A stretch of 64,000 bases of DNA from Zeugodacus cucurbitae. Taxonomy: Eukaryota > Arthropoda > Insecta > Diptera > Tephritidae. The number at the start of each line of letters is the position of its first letter. Within the stretch, counting starts at the first letter, position 1. Below the pieces are notes generated by a model that ran no database searches, was not told the origin of the DNA, and saw nothing but the letters and a program-made list of their open reading frames with translations. The position numbers and the translations under genes are program-made. Positions 1-12,505 of the stretch are shown one piece after another. The stretch spans positions 55,570,501-55,634,500 of the forward strand of contig NC_071671.1 of NCBI RefSeq assembly GCF_028554725.1, given 5' to 3'.

Positions 1-50
1 ACTCTACGTATACGACGATATAGAGGTCGCTAGATATTTAGAATCATCGT

Positions 51-420
51 TTACGGTTGATTTCCTATTACCCCTATAACTTTTTCGGCATCGATGTAGT
101 CCAAATCTGCGGTAAAGGTAATAGGGGTTCTCTGATCCCGGCAGCGCCACTCTGCACTGGGAAAAACAACTACTGAAGACGAACTAACGTTTTGGAACTG
201 TGGAATAGCTAAAGTAAAGAATATACCAGACAAACCTACGTATCGCTTTAAAGAAATACATATTTGTGGAAAATCGATTCACAATCAAACTTTTTTTGCC
301 CAAATTTATGGTTGACCAGTCTTCGGTGTCAGTTCTCTCCGCCTCTTCTTTGTGTCTTAATTTCTTTCCAGCGAACATACTCTTAGCTTCAGAAAAAAGA
401 TGACTGGTTGGCGAATCCAA
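51..420 (-). pseudogene. Coding-like fossil, two overlapping frames
   Basis: Read on the minus strand, positions 420-184 give a frame of charged, protein-like composition (for example AGKKLRHKEEAERTDTEDW). A second frame at 233-51 continues with FPSAEWRCRDQRTPI and TADLDYIDAEKVIGVIG. The frames overlap near 184-233, as a once continuous coding region with a frameshift would. Neither starts with ATG (the 5' frame opens with TTG after a stop). I do not recognise the protein. It could be an old transposon fragment, an exon pair or chance. Confidence 0.2.
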
Positions 421-3400
421 GAACTATAGGTGATGGGGAACCGCTTTCATTGAAATTTCGACCGAATATGAGTTTTTGTGAAGCCATTTTATTTATAGAG
501 AACTTGCCTATAATACGCCATATTGATGAATCGATAAGTCCAACATTCTATTAAAATGCAGTTTCAATGGTATACTACACATCAAACCGATCCAACTCTG
601 AATTATGACGATCAATCTATTTACAACTAGTCAGTTCGCTAGATGGCACAGTATTCGAGCTAATTATAGATTACATATTTATGCTTCGACTTTCTTCATT
701 CTTTCAGAAAACACGCATCTGCTAAGTAATACCCAAAGATCTGGCGCCCAATAGGTAGTGCTGTGGTCTAGTTACTTAAAAAATCTAATTATAGGGATAC
801 GTTCTCCGATGCAAATATATGTCCGACAATACGATGGCTTTGTTTCCTTGTTGAATGACTCTGTATACCCAATCTCGTGTAGCATCCATAAATACTAACA
901 AAATCCCAATACTTACCATATTTCACATTACATAAGTCCCGACTCGAAACGCCAACCGATAATTAGGCACAGTTTCGGTCACAACGTGACACAAATAAAG
1001 CAACAAACAAACACTTGAGCCGCGGCACAACCTCTCACCCACCGTACTATCCACCCTCCTAGATTTATTTAAATTTGCTTTGCTCGTGGCAGCCGCTGCC
1101 AAAACACTGACGTTCATAATATAACCGAACATATATACAATTACAACAACAATATGCCACGCATATTGCGGCTACATTTGTGGGCAATTGTGTAAATTCT
1201 ATGTGATTAGTTTTTGACCGCTTCACATTGCTCACTTCCTCCTTTCCTGCCTGACGCCCCCACCCGCCCACGCAGTGATGAGGCTTAAAAACTTTGTGCG
1301 CTCAAAATCAAAACCAATTTTGTTCGAAAATTCAAAAAATACGTATGTAACTGTAGCGAACCGCGGCCACAAAAACAAATACCAAACTGAAAACCGCACA
1401 AAAATCGGTTAAAAACCGCAACAAAAAACTCATTAAGCGCCACATGACCGCAACGTGTAATACGGTGTTGTTATGACTGTGGCTCGTGTTCGACAATGTT
1501 GTACTCATGTACTCGTATGTTCTCTCATTTACATGTGTTTGTACATTTGTACTTTCACTTTTCTAACAAAATAATCGTTTAGTGTGGGGAGCGACCCATT
1601 TCGGCGCTGGTGAATTTGCAAAGGAGCGCATGGTAGTTTTGGGGTGCTTGAAAGTTGTTCCATATCCTTACTGACTTTTCAAAATTATTTTTGAAATTAA
1701 TCCGCACATTTTTCGGCTGAAATATTGATTTTTTTATATCGAGACGTTGACTGATGGGTATTGAACCTTCAACTCAAGCTTTCAATCGCTTTATAACGTC
1801 GACTGTATAATATATAGATCGTATGGTAAAGATAGCTTGAGTCGAGTTAAAATATAAATATGTTAATATTGGTAACGTTCTCAAATACTTCAAAATACAT
1901 ATAATATCCGTTTTGAAAAATATATTTTGTGCTATCCCAATGAAAACTAAATCCAGAATTATATCCCTAATAGTTTTACGGGAAAAGCAGTTTAAAATAA
2001 AACCAAAATTTATATATCTTCAAACTGGTATATTTTACTTAAAGAATTTTTTCATAAGAATACGGTCTGTCCGATAAGTCTCAGCATTCTTGCCCATCAA
2101 TTTTACCTAATAGATACTATAAACCTCTCATGAAAACCTTTGGGATCTTAAAGAACTCTCGACAGTTTCCACTCCAACATATAGTGTATCCTAAAAATGA
2201 CAAATTTGTCTAGTTCTAATTCTATATTATCTATAAGTACGAGAGTTTTTTTCAATCAGAACCGGAATATTCTAATATTTTATAAAATCATGTCTATACT
2301 TTCGACAAAAAGCATGTAAATCGAAGACTATAATATTATCTTATCATCATTCCAAAGATGATTTGAATCGATATGGTTGGTTTCTTGAAGTTCAGTCACA
2401 AACACCCAAAACATATTTTATAAAAACTGGATCAACATTAGGATCTCATGGGATCATTTGAAGAACCTAACTTGTTTCTTTAAGATTATGGTTTCCGAGT
2501 AGCTCAACGTTCTTTCTAGATTTTGTTCCTAACAAATGAGAACAAATTTAGACAAACATTTCCGGTTGACCATTACAACTTTCCTGACATCTAGTTCCGT
2601 TAATTTGTAATATTTGCCTTTACTAAGAAATTGAGATCCTTAAAACAAATTTTCAGACTTCTAATTTTGCTGAAAAACTCTTTCATGACTGCGAAATTAT
2701 AAGTCGGCTATAATATTTGAACGCTCAAGAAAGAAAACATTGATTTTATTTTGGCAAAAGCTCCAGACTCTGGATAGATCTAAACAACATATTTCTCTTA
2801 GAAATGAATTTCCAACTTTTCATTTCACCTAAACTGAGACCAGAGAAAATAAACAAAGACATTAAATACGTAATAGGTCTTGTTATAGAAGTCTAGGATT
2901 CACAGAATTCAATGCTATGGCACAACCTCATCTAAGATTTTGCAGAAATATTAACACAAGTAATGGAATATGTCAAATAATTTTGTTTTGATTTTATAGA
3001 ATGTCACTATTTAAAGCGAAAGCTTTTCACATAATATAGAGCTTTCACATGTGCTCAGCACAGAGCTTTCAACGTCTAAAGCTCTAATGCCGTAAATTGT
3101 TGCCATTTCCATAGTCGAATTATCCTAATTTAAAATCGTTTATCAAAGTTCGTTTGATATATAATAGTCAATTTTAGTCCCTGAACCCAAACAGCAAAAA
3201 ATCAGAATGTAATTACGGTACATTATGAGCAAAATGTATCGTAATCGATAGAAATTGTTACTATCACCCACACATACTAAAAATAACAACGCTGGAATTT
3301 CGTTGCTGGTAAAAGATAAATTAAGTGTAGGTCCGAACGCATGCTTTCGCATAACATACGCATAAACATGAAAATTATTCGAAAAGCAAAAATTCCATGT

Positions 3401-6106
3401 AATGAGCTGAATGAACGCATCCAAACGCATTACAAGCGCTCGAGCGGCGGTAAATTTTATTGCCAACGTCGAATTAGGTAAATGGAGCATTTAACGTGGA
3501 AATTTTGTGTATTTTGCCACATTAACTGAAATGTGTGTGTGTGTGCAACTAACAGTAAATTACACAAACAAACAAATGCCAAGCGTTATTGCGAGATAAT
3601 TGAAAGCAATGCCAGGCTTTTAGTAAATGTTTGCTATGCATTTTGTGGCGGCTGGCTAGGTGACCCGGAACTATGCAAGCACACATGCAAATGAGTGGAT
3701 AAAATGGCTGGAAGAAGCAGCGTGTTTAGTGAAAATCATAAATTTAATATGAATTTTTAATATGGTTATTGATTGACACGCATTATTTCCAAGTAAAAAT
3801 AAACAACTTTCCCACACCAATTTCATCATCTCACAACCAAAACTATTCATCTTCGCATGCAACTAGTTGCTGACACATTTGAGGCTATTTTAATGCCGCA
3901 CCAACAACAAAATGCGCCTGGGTTACCCTCATCATCAAGCGCTGAGAGACGACACAACCAATGTCAAACTAATCCTTTAACAAGTCGTCAGTGGGTGGAC
4001 ATGAAACAAAAACACCAACCAACACCCACTGACATGATATTGGAACTACACAACAAGTAGTGAAACTAAAAAGCAATAACAAAGACAACAACAATGGCAT
4101 ACGCCAAGTTGAACCACAGCAACAGCGTGTCAACACACTAATCCATCACTCGTAACAGCAGCGAAAATCTTTTGTGTCACTCCAACAGGCCGCTCACCCA
4201 TTTTGTCGTCAGTCCACCCAACCGTTCGTCCGCCTCACACGCTGTGCTCGCCCTATCGCGGACTATTAACTATTATTGCAACAAAACAAAGCGCAAATAA
4301 ATGAAACAACAAAGTGGCAAAATTTGTATTTAGTTATATCTCGATGGGTGTATGTTCAACAAAACTAAACAGGAAGCTCCCTGTCATCCCATTTAACAAT
4401 GTGTGTGCGGCGCGTCGTTGAGCTTTGATGAAAAGCACTCGGGCCACACTTTGCCGGCTACACAGTGTCTGGTGATTTCCTTTTTTGTTTTTGTTAACCC
4501 TGTTGATTGCATTTAAATGAAGTTCCACTAATGCCACTGAGTGCACTGGAAAAATCATGAAGGGTCTTATATTTAAAATATGTTGGATTATTTCCTCCAA
4601 ATGCTCTCAAATTCATTCAAAAATCTTAAAAAATATATATATTTACTAACAAGCTTGAACAAACTGCTTCATTTGCCTGCTTCAAATAAAAAGAGGTCCT
4701 AAAGAGCTAATTGAATCATTATTGAAATGCTTTCGCATATAAGGATCGTCATCCTCACTATCTTATTACTTCGGGACAGGAGACCGAAAACGGCATTCTG
4801 AAAAAATTTCGAATTATTTTACTCTTCGGTAACTTTTTAACAAAGTATTCCTCGAAGTTGACTACATCCTTCCAATTATTTTTACTTGATTCACTCTGAG
4901 TTTGTCAATTTCCCGTTCAGGTTCATATTTTCCCTTAATCTATTTTCTGAGGTCCGATATTGGCTTCGCTGTCCACATTCCACTGAATTAGATATTCCAT
5001 CTTGCTGTGACTTGCCACATATGTATGGTTGGTCTGAGCACGTCTTAGAAATTCAGCCTCAGTAATTTATACTTACCATAGTTGACCGCCTTCACCAGTT
5101 AATAGGTCAACAGTAAAGTGAGTATAAGAATTCCATAAGATCCATCAACATCTCTTATAGATCCAGATCTTCCCATAGTGAAGTTGATATTAAAACATTA
5201 GTTTTCCTTGTTTTAATTGGAATTATAATAGAATAGGGCCTTCCGATCATATTCGAGATACTTTACTTCTAAATTTATAAATAAAGATCAACAGATTTTC
5301 TTCATATGTATATATATTTATTTTTTTATCGGAGGAGGGGTGGAAAATGCCTTCCACATCATCAAAGCTGTCGTCTCATATTATAAATACCATAATAAGT
5401 CCTCGTTATCTGTAATCATACCTCTCGTCTATTTCAAATGTTGATGATATTACTCTCTCGCATATAGCCTTCGACTGGGCTACTCTGATAGTCCTAAATA
5501 TTGATATAAAGACTGAAATTACTGAAAATAGTATAAGTAAATATTTTTCTCAGTGCATTTATTTCTGCAACACTCTCAACGCTTTGAAATTGTCAACAAT
5601 TGTCGGTTGTATAGCATTATTGTATCCGACAAACGAAGACAAAAGTAAGAAAGGTCACAAGCAAATGCTTGTAAGTAGCGGTTACATTTAACAGCAAAGC
5701 TTAGCAGGAGAAATGGGAAGCTGATGAACAAAGGAAAACCCTGTCTCTGTTGATGACTCCCCACAGTGCACTACATTTACAAGACTATCAAAGGTTTCAC
5801 TAGTTTGTGTGGGAGGTCAAACGCACGTCACTTACCACTTTTATGCGTCTTGCCAGCAAGCATACAATACCAACAACAGCAAGCAATTCACATTTAATTG
5901 TTGCGCCAAGATGTAGGCCTTACATAACAACATATTATGTATATTTATTTATATGGATGTATGAGTATATTTTTTCAATCAGATTGCTGCCGTTTGATTA
6001 AAATCTTATTGACGCAAGCGCGGAAATGTCACTCAAAACACCCTAAAATAATATGTATTAAGTGTGAATAGTTTTGTCTACTGGGTATGGTCAGGACGTC
6101 CATATA
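421..6106. other. AT-rich spacer without recognised gene
   Basis: No recognisable gene or repeat boundary was found. The stretch holds short TG/TA microsatellites (for example near 3532-3545). A slightly GC-richer island at about 3800-4260 carries one short plus-strand frame, listed separately. It is typical of fly intron or intergenic DNA. Confidence 0.5.
3857..4060 (+). CDS. Possible small ORF, 67 residues
   Basis: An ATG frame of 67 residues rich in Gln, Ser, Pro and Thr (ADTFEAILMPHQQQ near the start, DMILELHNK at the end). It stays open upstream of the ATG to a stop near 3797, so it could also be part of an exon. The surroundings are less AT-rich than the flanks. No domain is recognised and there is no clear promoter or splice site. 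Chance remains the simplest explanation. Confidence 0.15.
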   Translation: MQLVADTFEAILMPHQQQNAPGLPSSSSAERRHNQCQTNPLTSRQWVDMKQKHQPTPTDMILELHNK

Positions 6107-6468
6107 GCGTTTTAAGACAGGAGCTAATTGATCAATTAACCGGCCTCTGCTCGATTAAAATGCTTATGAAGGTCGATTTACAATACAAAGTAAATTGAAT
6201 TTTAATCGACTTGATAATCAGATGCAACTCTGCGACAAAGACGTACGATATACGTTCTTTATCTGCGATTGGCTGAATTTTTTGATACGGTAGATGTCGC
6301 TGCTAAAAATATCAATCAGCTGATGAAACTTACCAACTTCTTATGCAAAGCAAAAACAAAAATGTATAACGGCTGATCGGTAATCGAGTAGCCGACAGTA
6401 TAAAAAGCAAAAACGGGGTTCTCAATAAAAATTTTAATTGAACAATTAATTTGGCTGTGTGAAAACGC
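6107..6468 (-). mobile_element. TA-type MITE, copy 1
   Basis: The copy is bounded by GCGTTTTAAGACAG at the left and the inverted GAAAACGC at the right. Inner inverted blocks TTAATTGAACAATTAA and TAATTGATCAATTAA lie next to them. It is about 362 bp with no coding frame, and is an inverted match to the copy at 42771-43166. The left flank ends in TA but the right flank does not repeat it, so the copy is aged. The short TIRs and TA context of the family suggest a Tc1/mariner-type non-autonomous element. Confidence 0.7.
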
Positions 6469-7151
6469 TTTTAAAGATGTAATATATATTATTTATATAG
6501 TTGATAATTTCATTTAGATTTACGATTTTTTCGCCAATAACCATTACTTTTTTAACTATAGACTCCGAAGCTAAATAAATGTCTTACAAGAAGTATTTAG
6601 ATAAGAGACTACTTTCACAAATTTTCTGGAAAATATACGGTAGATTCGTTATAAGCCATACTTTTTTCGAAAAAGTACAATTAAATATAAAATAATTGGT
6701 CCAATATAATAGTAATTATTAAATGTCTCCAAAGTCAGAAGGAAGAAGTATAATAGTATTAGTATAATTAAATACTGGCAAGCAGTTTTGAAATGATGTG
6801 ATATAAAAATGTTTAGAAAAAGTAGAGGGATTAAAACAATTTAAATAATTCCTTAAAATTTCTAAGAAGACTCAGACGATAAATTTGATATCAATTTTTT
6901 ACTTTAAATCGCCAATCCTTTCAAAACAGTAAACCACATTTTGACATAGCACAGTAAAATAGCGATTTTTTACTGCTTTGAACTTGAGATGAAATTCATA
7001 TATCTCTATTACAACATCTTAAAATATTATCGATTCCTTGGTCGAAACATATTGAAGATCGTATTCGATAAGTCTTATTTTAAAGTAGAATAAATTATAG
7101 AATAGGAAGCACTGAAGCGTGAACTTAAGAAACTGAATTAAAATTTATGAA
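6469..7151. other. AT-rich spacer
   Basis: Nothing beyond AT-rich unique-looking sequence was recognised between the MITE and the Helentron-like copy A. Confidence 0.4.
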
Positions 7152-8286
7152 AAACAAGTAAGGAAGGACAAAGTTCGGGTGTAACCGAACATTTTATACT
7201 CTCGCAATTTATTTATTTAACTTTATTTATATTATATAATACACAATTTGACCCACATATTCGTCATATATATTGTATAAAGTCCATTGAAAGTTGGAAA
7301 CCATAATATTAGGTTAGAAGCACCGAGGTCCTCGTGTTCGATATAAGGGGCCTTAAAAACCTATGGTCCGATTTCGGCGATTTTTAGAATGGGGCTGCCA
7401 CACAATAAACATAGTATTTGTGCAAAGTTCTGCACCGATATCTTCACTAGTGCTTACTTTATATATTGTAATGTAAACGATTCAGATCGTCTTCAAAGTT
7501 CTGGTATATAAGATATATTTTCACAACATATAATTGAGATGTAAGGAAACTATTACAAACCAAGTTTCATTGAAATCGGTCGAGTAGTTCCTGAGATATG
7601 GTTTTTGACCCATAAGTGGGCGACACCACGCCCATTTTCTATTTTGCAAAAAAAATCTGAGTGCAGCTTCAATCTGCCATTTCTTACGTGAAATTTAGTG
7701 TTTCTAACGCTTTTCGAGTGAGTTAACCCACTTTAAGTAATTTTCAACCTAACCTTTGTATGGGAGGTGGGCGCGGTTATTATCCGATTTCTTTCATTTT
7801 TGGACTGTGTTAAGAAGTGTCTAAAAAAACGTCTACAAAAACCTATTGGTGGCGGGGCCACGCCCACCTCCCCAAAAAAAAAAAACCAAATATGACCCTT
7901 CATAGTGCGATCCTTCATACCAAATTTTATTTCCATAGCTTTATTTATGGCTTAGTTATGACATTTTATGTGTTTACGGTTTTCGCCATTTTGTGGGCGT
8001 GGCAGTGGTCCGATTTTGCTCAAAGCAACCTTCCTATGGTGCCAAGAAACAAGTGTGCCAAGTTTCATCAAGATATCTTAATTTTTACTCTAGTTACAGC
8101 TTGCACAGATGGACGGACGGACGGACGGACGGACAGACAGACATTCGGATTTGAACTCCACTCTTCACCCTGATCACTTTGGTATATATAACCCTATTTC
8201 TAACTCGTTTAGTTTTGGGTGTTACAAACAACCGTTATGTGAACAAAACTATAATACTCTCTAGCAACTTTGTTGCGAGAGTATAA
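7152..8286 (+). mobile_element. Helentron-like (DINE-1/mini-me type) copy A
   Basis: The copy begins AACAAGTAAGGAAGG, followed by AGTTCGGGTGTAACCGAAC and TATACTCTCGCAA. It ends with a hairpin (TACTCTC-AGCAACTTTGTTGC-GAGAGTATA) that repeats the subterminal block inverted. A (GACG/GACA)n tract at about 8108-8142 lies before a short spacer and GGTATATATAACC. This layout of subterminal inverted repeats, a GTCY-type microsatellite, a TA tract and a 3' stem-loop fits non-autonomous Helentrons and the dipteran mini-me repeats. Several GTGGGCG / CCACGCCCA blocks recur inside. It has no transposase, and the short frames within it are incidental. Confidence 0.75.
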
Positions 8287-8708
8287 TAATGGATTTTTTT
8301 TTTAATTTTGCTGATTTACTAACCTCTCTGACTATTTTCAAGTTGCATACACTACTTACAGAAGGTTCTTAAGTGTATTTGTAAAACAAACTGATTTGTT
8401 TAGGTTTCTGTATCAAATCCGGAGTATATTGAAACTAAACTATTACTCAAAATGTTTACAAAATTGCAAACATTTAGTTTTTGAAAATTATACAATAAAA
8501 TTATTCGAAATATAAATGGTGGTCCTAACAAAAAGATAACATAGCCATAATAAAAGCGAGATTTAACTATAAATGGAACTTTTTCATTATCTATGAATCC
8601 GGGTGTCAATCATTTGGCTTATAAGGCAACTATCCCAGTCCAAAGTCCGGCATTTCAAGGAGTATTTTTCTGGAAACAAAAACTTGTCAATTCTGTAATT
8701 TCTAAAGC

Positions 8709-9215
8709 TATAGCTGTTTGTAAAGATGCTTGCGGTGACAATCATAAGTCCTTGTAGTCGGATAAAAAAAAATTGTTTTATAAATAGATAATCCTGGGCA
8801 GGATCGGAGCTCTTTTCTTTCAACCAAAAATTAACAAAATGAGGTCGCCTCAAGAAAAAACTCGACAGTTGGTCTTAAAAAATCGATTAAAAAAATAAAA
8901 GCTTCGGTCCGGCCCTGGATAATTATGTATTGTAAAAGTTGTAGAAATTTCTTTAAAATCTACTGAGCGGTTTTCGAGTTACAGTTGTTACCAGTTCAAA
9001 AAACATATTATTGAGAAAAAACGTATTTAAAGTTTCACTCTAGCGTGTTGGAGTGCCCGAACGCTCTTTGTTATCTGACGAATAACTCGAAAAGTAATTA
9101 TCCGATCAACTTCAAATTTTCAGAGAATATTTGTAAGATATTGAAAAAATTGATGTTTTGAAAATCCTGACTACCTCTAACCCCGCAAAGTGTCTTAAAC
9201 TGAGCTACACATTTC
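8709..9215 (+). repeat. Dispersed unclassified repeat X, copy 1
   Basis: It shares ordered blocks with 36058-36590. These are GTGACA followed by CATAAGTCCTTGTAG, then GCGGTTTTCGAGTTACAGTT, a GAGAAAAAACG block with TTTAAAGTTTCAC, CTCTTTGTTAT, GATCAACTTCAAATTTTCAG and a closing CCTGACTACC...AACCCC. There is no coding frame shared by both copies. Ends are approximate and no TIR was found. Confidence 0.55.
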
Positions 9216-10749
9216 TGAGGTAAGCATCAGTTAAGATGCTCCACTGCGTATGTGGCAGACTTTCCTTGTCGGATATGTGTATATATTTTATATATCCTTA
9301 CAAATACATACATATGTACTCAAAAAGTTGTTCCTTTTCATTTGAGGCATTGTCTTTCTATACAAACATATTTTATTTTTTGTTGCTTGTCATAAGTACT
9401 TTTGTTGTTGTATTTTTGTTGTTTACACTTTTGTTTGGTGTCATTTTAAAAAGTTATGCTTAATGAATCTCATTCATACCAAAATAAGTGGATATAAATA
9501 TATATGTATTAGTACATATGTGTAACAATACAACAACATACAAATAAACAAAATTTGGTTGAGGCCACAGTCTGGTGTCTGTCAGCGCTGATTTTTTTCA
9601 CCAACTCAACCAACTTTGTCTAGCAGCAGAAACGCTGTGTTTGTAAGAGTTCAAAATGTTGCTTAAGATGACTTGACTGCTGTTGCACAAAATCCACTCC
9701 TCTTCTCTCCTCATCTCCATCACACTTTGCGACCTGCTCGCTTTTATAGCGATTATTTGAATATTTTTGTCGTTAACTCGACTGTTGCATGCAACGTCAA
9801 TTTGACAGCGACGGAGACTCCAGCACACTCCTACCACCTCTCTGTAATATTTACTCATTTCATTTAAAATGAATGTAAGACATTACCCCACCCCCGTGGT
9901 ACACCGGGCCACACACACAGTCTCTCGCAATCGTGAGTGTGTTAAGCCAAAAGTTTTTGTTTAATTGCATACTTTGTATCGCATTACACGTGTCATAAAG
10001 CGTCAACGACGGGCTTAAGTGTTCGTGTCAACAACATTGAGTGACACTGTTTCCTCCCCCTTCCCTCTTTCACTTGTGACAACTATTGGACTGGGTGGCA
10101 GCTGTTGACTGCTTACGTAAAATCAAAGCAGGCCAAAATCCTTTGAGTCTCCACTTCTCTTCTCAAAAGCATCCACTTCTGCTCGAAATGTCTCCCGCAT
10201 AACGGTAATGCAAACAATAGCTCAACATAATTGGAAAAGTGATATAAGACAGTGATTAATAAAAGTGGATTTTGAGGAACAATAATGCCGAGAAACATTA
10301 GGAGGTTAATTTGCGTGCGAGTAGCAGCTTTGAGGGGGATGATGAGCAAAAGTACAAATAAAATATGCGCTTTGTTATCAATGTGTGAACAGTTGAATGC
10401 TGAATGTGTTTGTGATAAAGTAAATACGTCTGGATTTGAATTTGTTCAAGTTGTTTATTTCAATAAAATGTGCAGAAATTCTTATTATAGCATTGTTCAA
10501 CTTATGTATATTTAGGGAACTTGTATACTGCTAAAATAGTCTTAAGAGATCCATAGGTCGCAGTACTTCCGAATAATATTAAATATAGTATATCGATAAA
10601 TTCTATAATTTTAAATTAAGTTAAATTTACTCCAGGGAAGCCTATTTATCATTGACCAATTACAATTCAATGAAAATAAACTGATTTCTATATATCTACC
10701 ATGCAGAATCTGCACTCTACCAATGATTCAATCTATCATTTTATTACAT
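9216..10749. other. Spacer with less AT-rich islands
   Basis: No supported gene. The part at about 9560-10110 has CT- and CA-rich stretches and overlapping short frames on both strands. It looks like regulatory or untranslated unique sequence. Confidence 0.4.
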
Positions 10750-10986
10750 ATTAGCAGACCGCTCCGGCTTCGCACTTCTAAAAGTGATGAGTTTTTACAC
10801 ACTCTCCCATACACATATATTAAAGTTGAGATTCTAGCAAAAAATATATCCTATATTACTCGGGGTGAATGTAGCTTTCAATGGTGAAAGAATTTTTGAA
10901 ATCGGCACGCAAGTTTTTGAGTTTAATCAATACAAACATACATACAAATCTTGCCTATTTATAATACAACAATAGTAGTATAGATG
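10750..10986 (+). mobile_element. Probable RTE-type non-LTR tail or SINE-like repeat
   Basis: The segment opens with GCAGACCGCTCCGGCTTCGC and runs through a block reading ACTCGGGGTGAATGTAGC, then GGTGAAAGAATTTTTGAAAT. It closes with CAAACATACATACAAA and a TATTTATAATA...AGTAGTATAGAT tail. This sequence type is common in insect genomes as short dispersed copies that resemble RTE-like 3' ends. The class is from memory, and no reverse transcriptase is present here. Confidence 0.45.
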
Positions 10987-12162
10987 AATATAATCCAAAG
11001 ATTCTAAAGGCAAAAAGAAATGGTATTATTCAAAACATAAAATACTGCCAATTTCATTCCTAGGGTTAGGGCGGTTTCAAAATTTAAAATTTGTTTGCCT
11101 TATTACTTTTTAATACATTAATATACATTTGTTTAAATTATTATCCCAAAATATAAAATCGACCCGAGTAATATTCTAAGATTTATACACTTTGGACGAT
11201 ATCTCGAAAGTTATGAAGCGATTTTGTTCAAATTGTGCACACCTCTTTTGAATAACATTATCTAGTTAATGAAAGAAGAATTTTTTTATATCTTTATTGT
11301 AACATTTTTTTTTTTTTTTTTTTGAACCAATATATGGCTAAAATTTGACAAAAAAGTGAGTTTTTTGGCTAAAATTCTGTTAAAAATTCAAATTTCAATA
11401 TTTTCACTTTTCCTTCGTTCAATCACTAGTTTTATAATGTATATCGACATATTTTCGTTGTTTTTTTTTGGATGGACCAATGATGAGTTATGCTGTCCAT
11501 GGCAAGACCTTTTTTTTGACACGCCGTGGGAGATGAAGTACCAACAGCTGAGTTTTCTGAATTTGTAAATAAAAATTTCCCAAAATACTATTTAAATACG
11601 TATCTTTGATATGCTGAATTATTTAAATGTAATATATGTTTGTATAAATTAAAAAAAAAAACGTTAAAAAGATTTCAAGCTGAAACCGACCTTAACCCCC
11701 TAAAAGATGTTATTATATTTTTTTTATAATCCCTAAAATATCTTCTGGTAAGATGTGTAAAAATTTCTCCGTTGAAAATATCGAATGTTCAAATGTATAT
11801 AAATTATAATAATAATGCATTGACAAGAGCTGGAGGCTCCCGTTGAGATGTCGTTATACAATTTTCACCAAAAATCTAGAAAAATAGTTTAAATATATTA
11901 CAAACAAATTGGCCACATCCTATAGCTCCCTTGGGAAAAAAATATAATAATTTTGTTATTTTCGGTTTTAAACTGTCTCATTTTATTGTAATAACAGAGA
12001 TATTAATATATGGAGGAAAATAAGGCGTGGTTACCTCTCGCCCGCCAACTTCTTTACATATATTCATATACAAATTCTTAATATAATAAGATATATATAT
12101 TATCTATATATAAACGGATTGTTAATAACACATTATAATCAGATATTTAATAAAAAAATTAA
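10987..12162. other. AT-rich spacer with degraded repeat phrases
   Basis: It contains phrases seen in repeat family X, such as ATATCTCGAAAGTTATGAAG near 11200 and a GACCTTAACCCCCTAAAAG block near 11690, plus a T-rich run at 11304-11323. No element boundaries could be set. Confidence 0.35.
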
Positions 12163-12505
12163 AAACAAGTAAGGAAGGTTCGTATCTGAAAGATTTACCG
12201 AATTAGCCAAAAACACTGAGGCCCTCATGTTTTATATCTGGGGCCTTGAAAGGTTATAGTCCGATTACGGCGATCTTTACACCGGCGATGCCACACTCTA
12301 AATATAGTATTAAATTATGAACTGAATTTCGTTGGAATTGGTCAAGTAGTTCCTGAGATATGGTTTTTAACCCATAAGTGGGCGTCGCCACGCCCATTTT
12401 CCATTTTTTTATGCCAAGTTTAATGCAGCTTTTCCATACCATCTTTACGATAAAATTTAAGTTTTCTGGTGGTTTTGCTTACTGAATTAAGGCACTTTAA
12501 AAAAA
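12163..12505 (+). mobile_element. Helentron-like copy B, truncated
   Basis: It begins with the family 5' end AACAAGTAAGGAAGG but has lost most of the TTCGGGTGTAACCGAAC block. It keeps GAGGCCCTCATG, GGCCTTGAAA, CCTGAGATATGGTTTTTAAC and GTGGGCGTCGCCACGCCCAT. It stops about 340 bp in, before the microsatellite and the 3' hairpin, so it is 3'-truncated. Confidence 0.65.

Noticed and set aside
3143..3490. 115-residue minus-strand frame
   Set aside because: Mixed hydrophobic composition, no recognisable domain and AT-rich codons throughout.
8108..8142. Tandem GACG/GACA units taken at first as a separate microsatellite locus
   Set aside because: The same tract recurs at the same place in the other Helentron-like copies, so it is part of that element.
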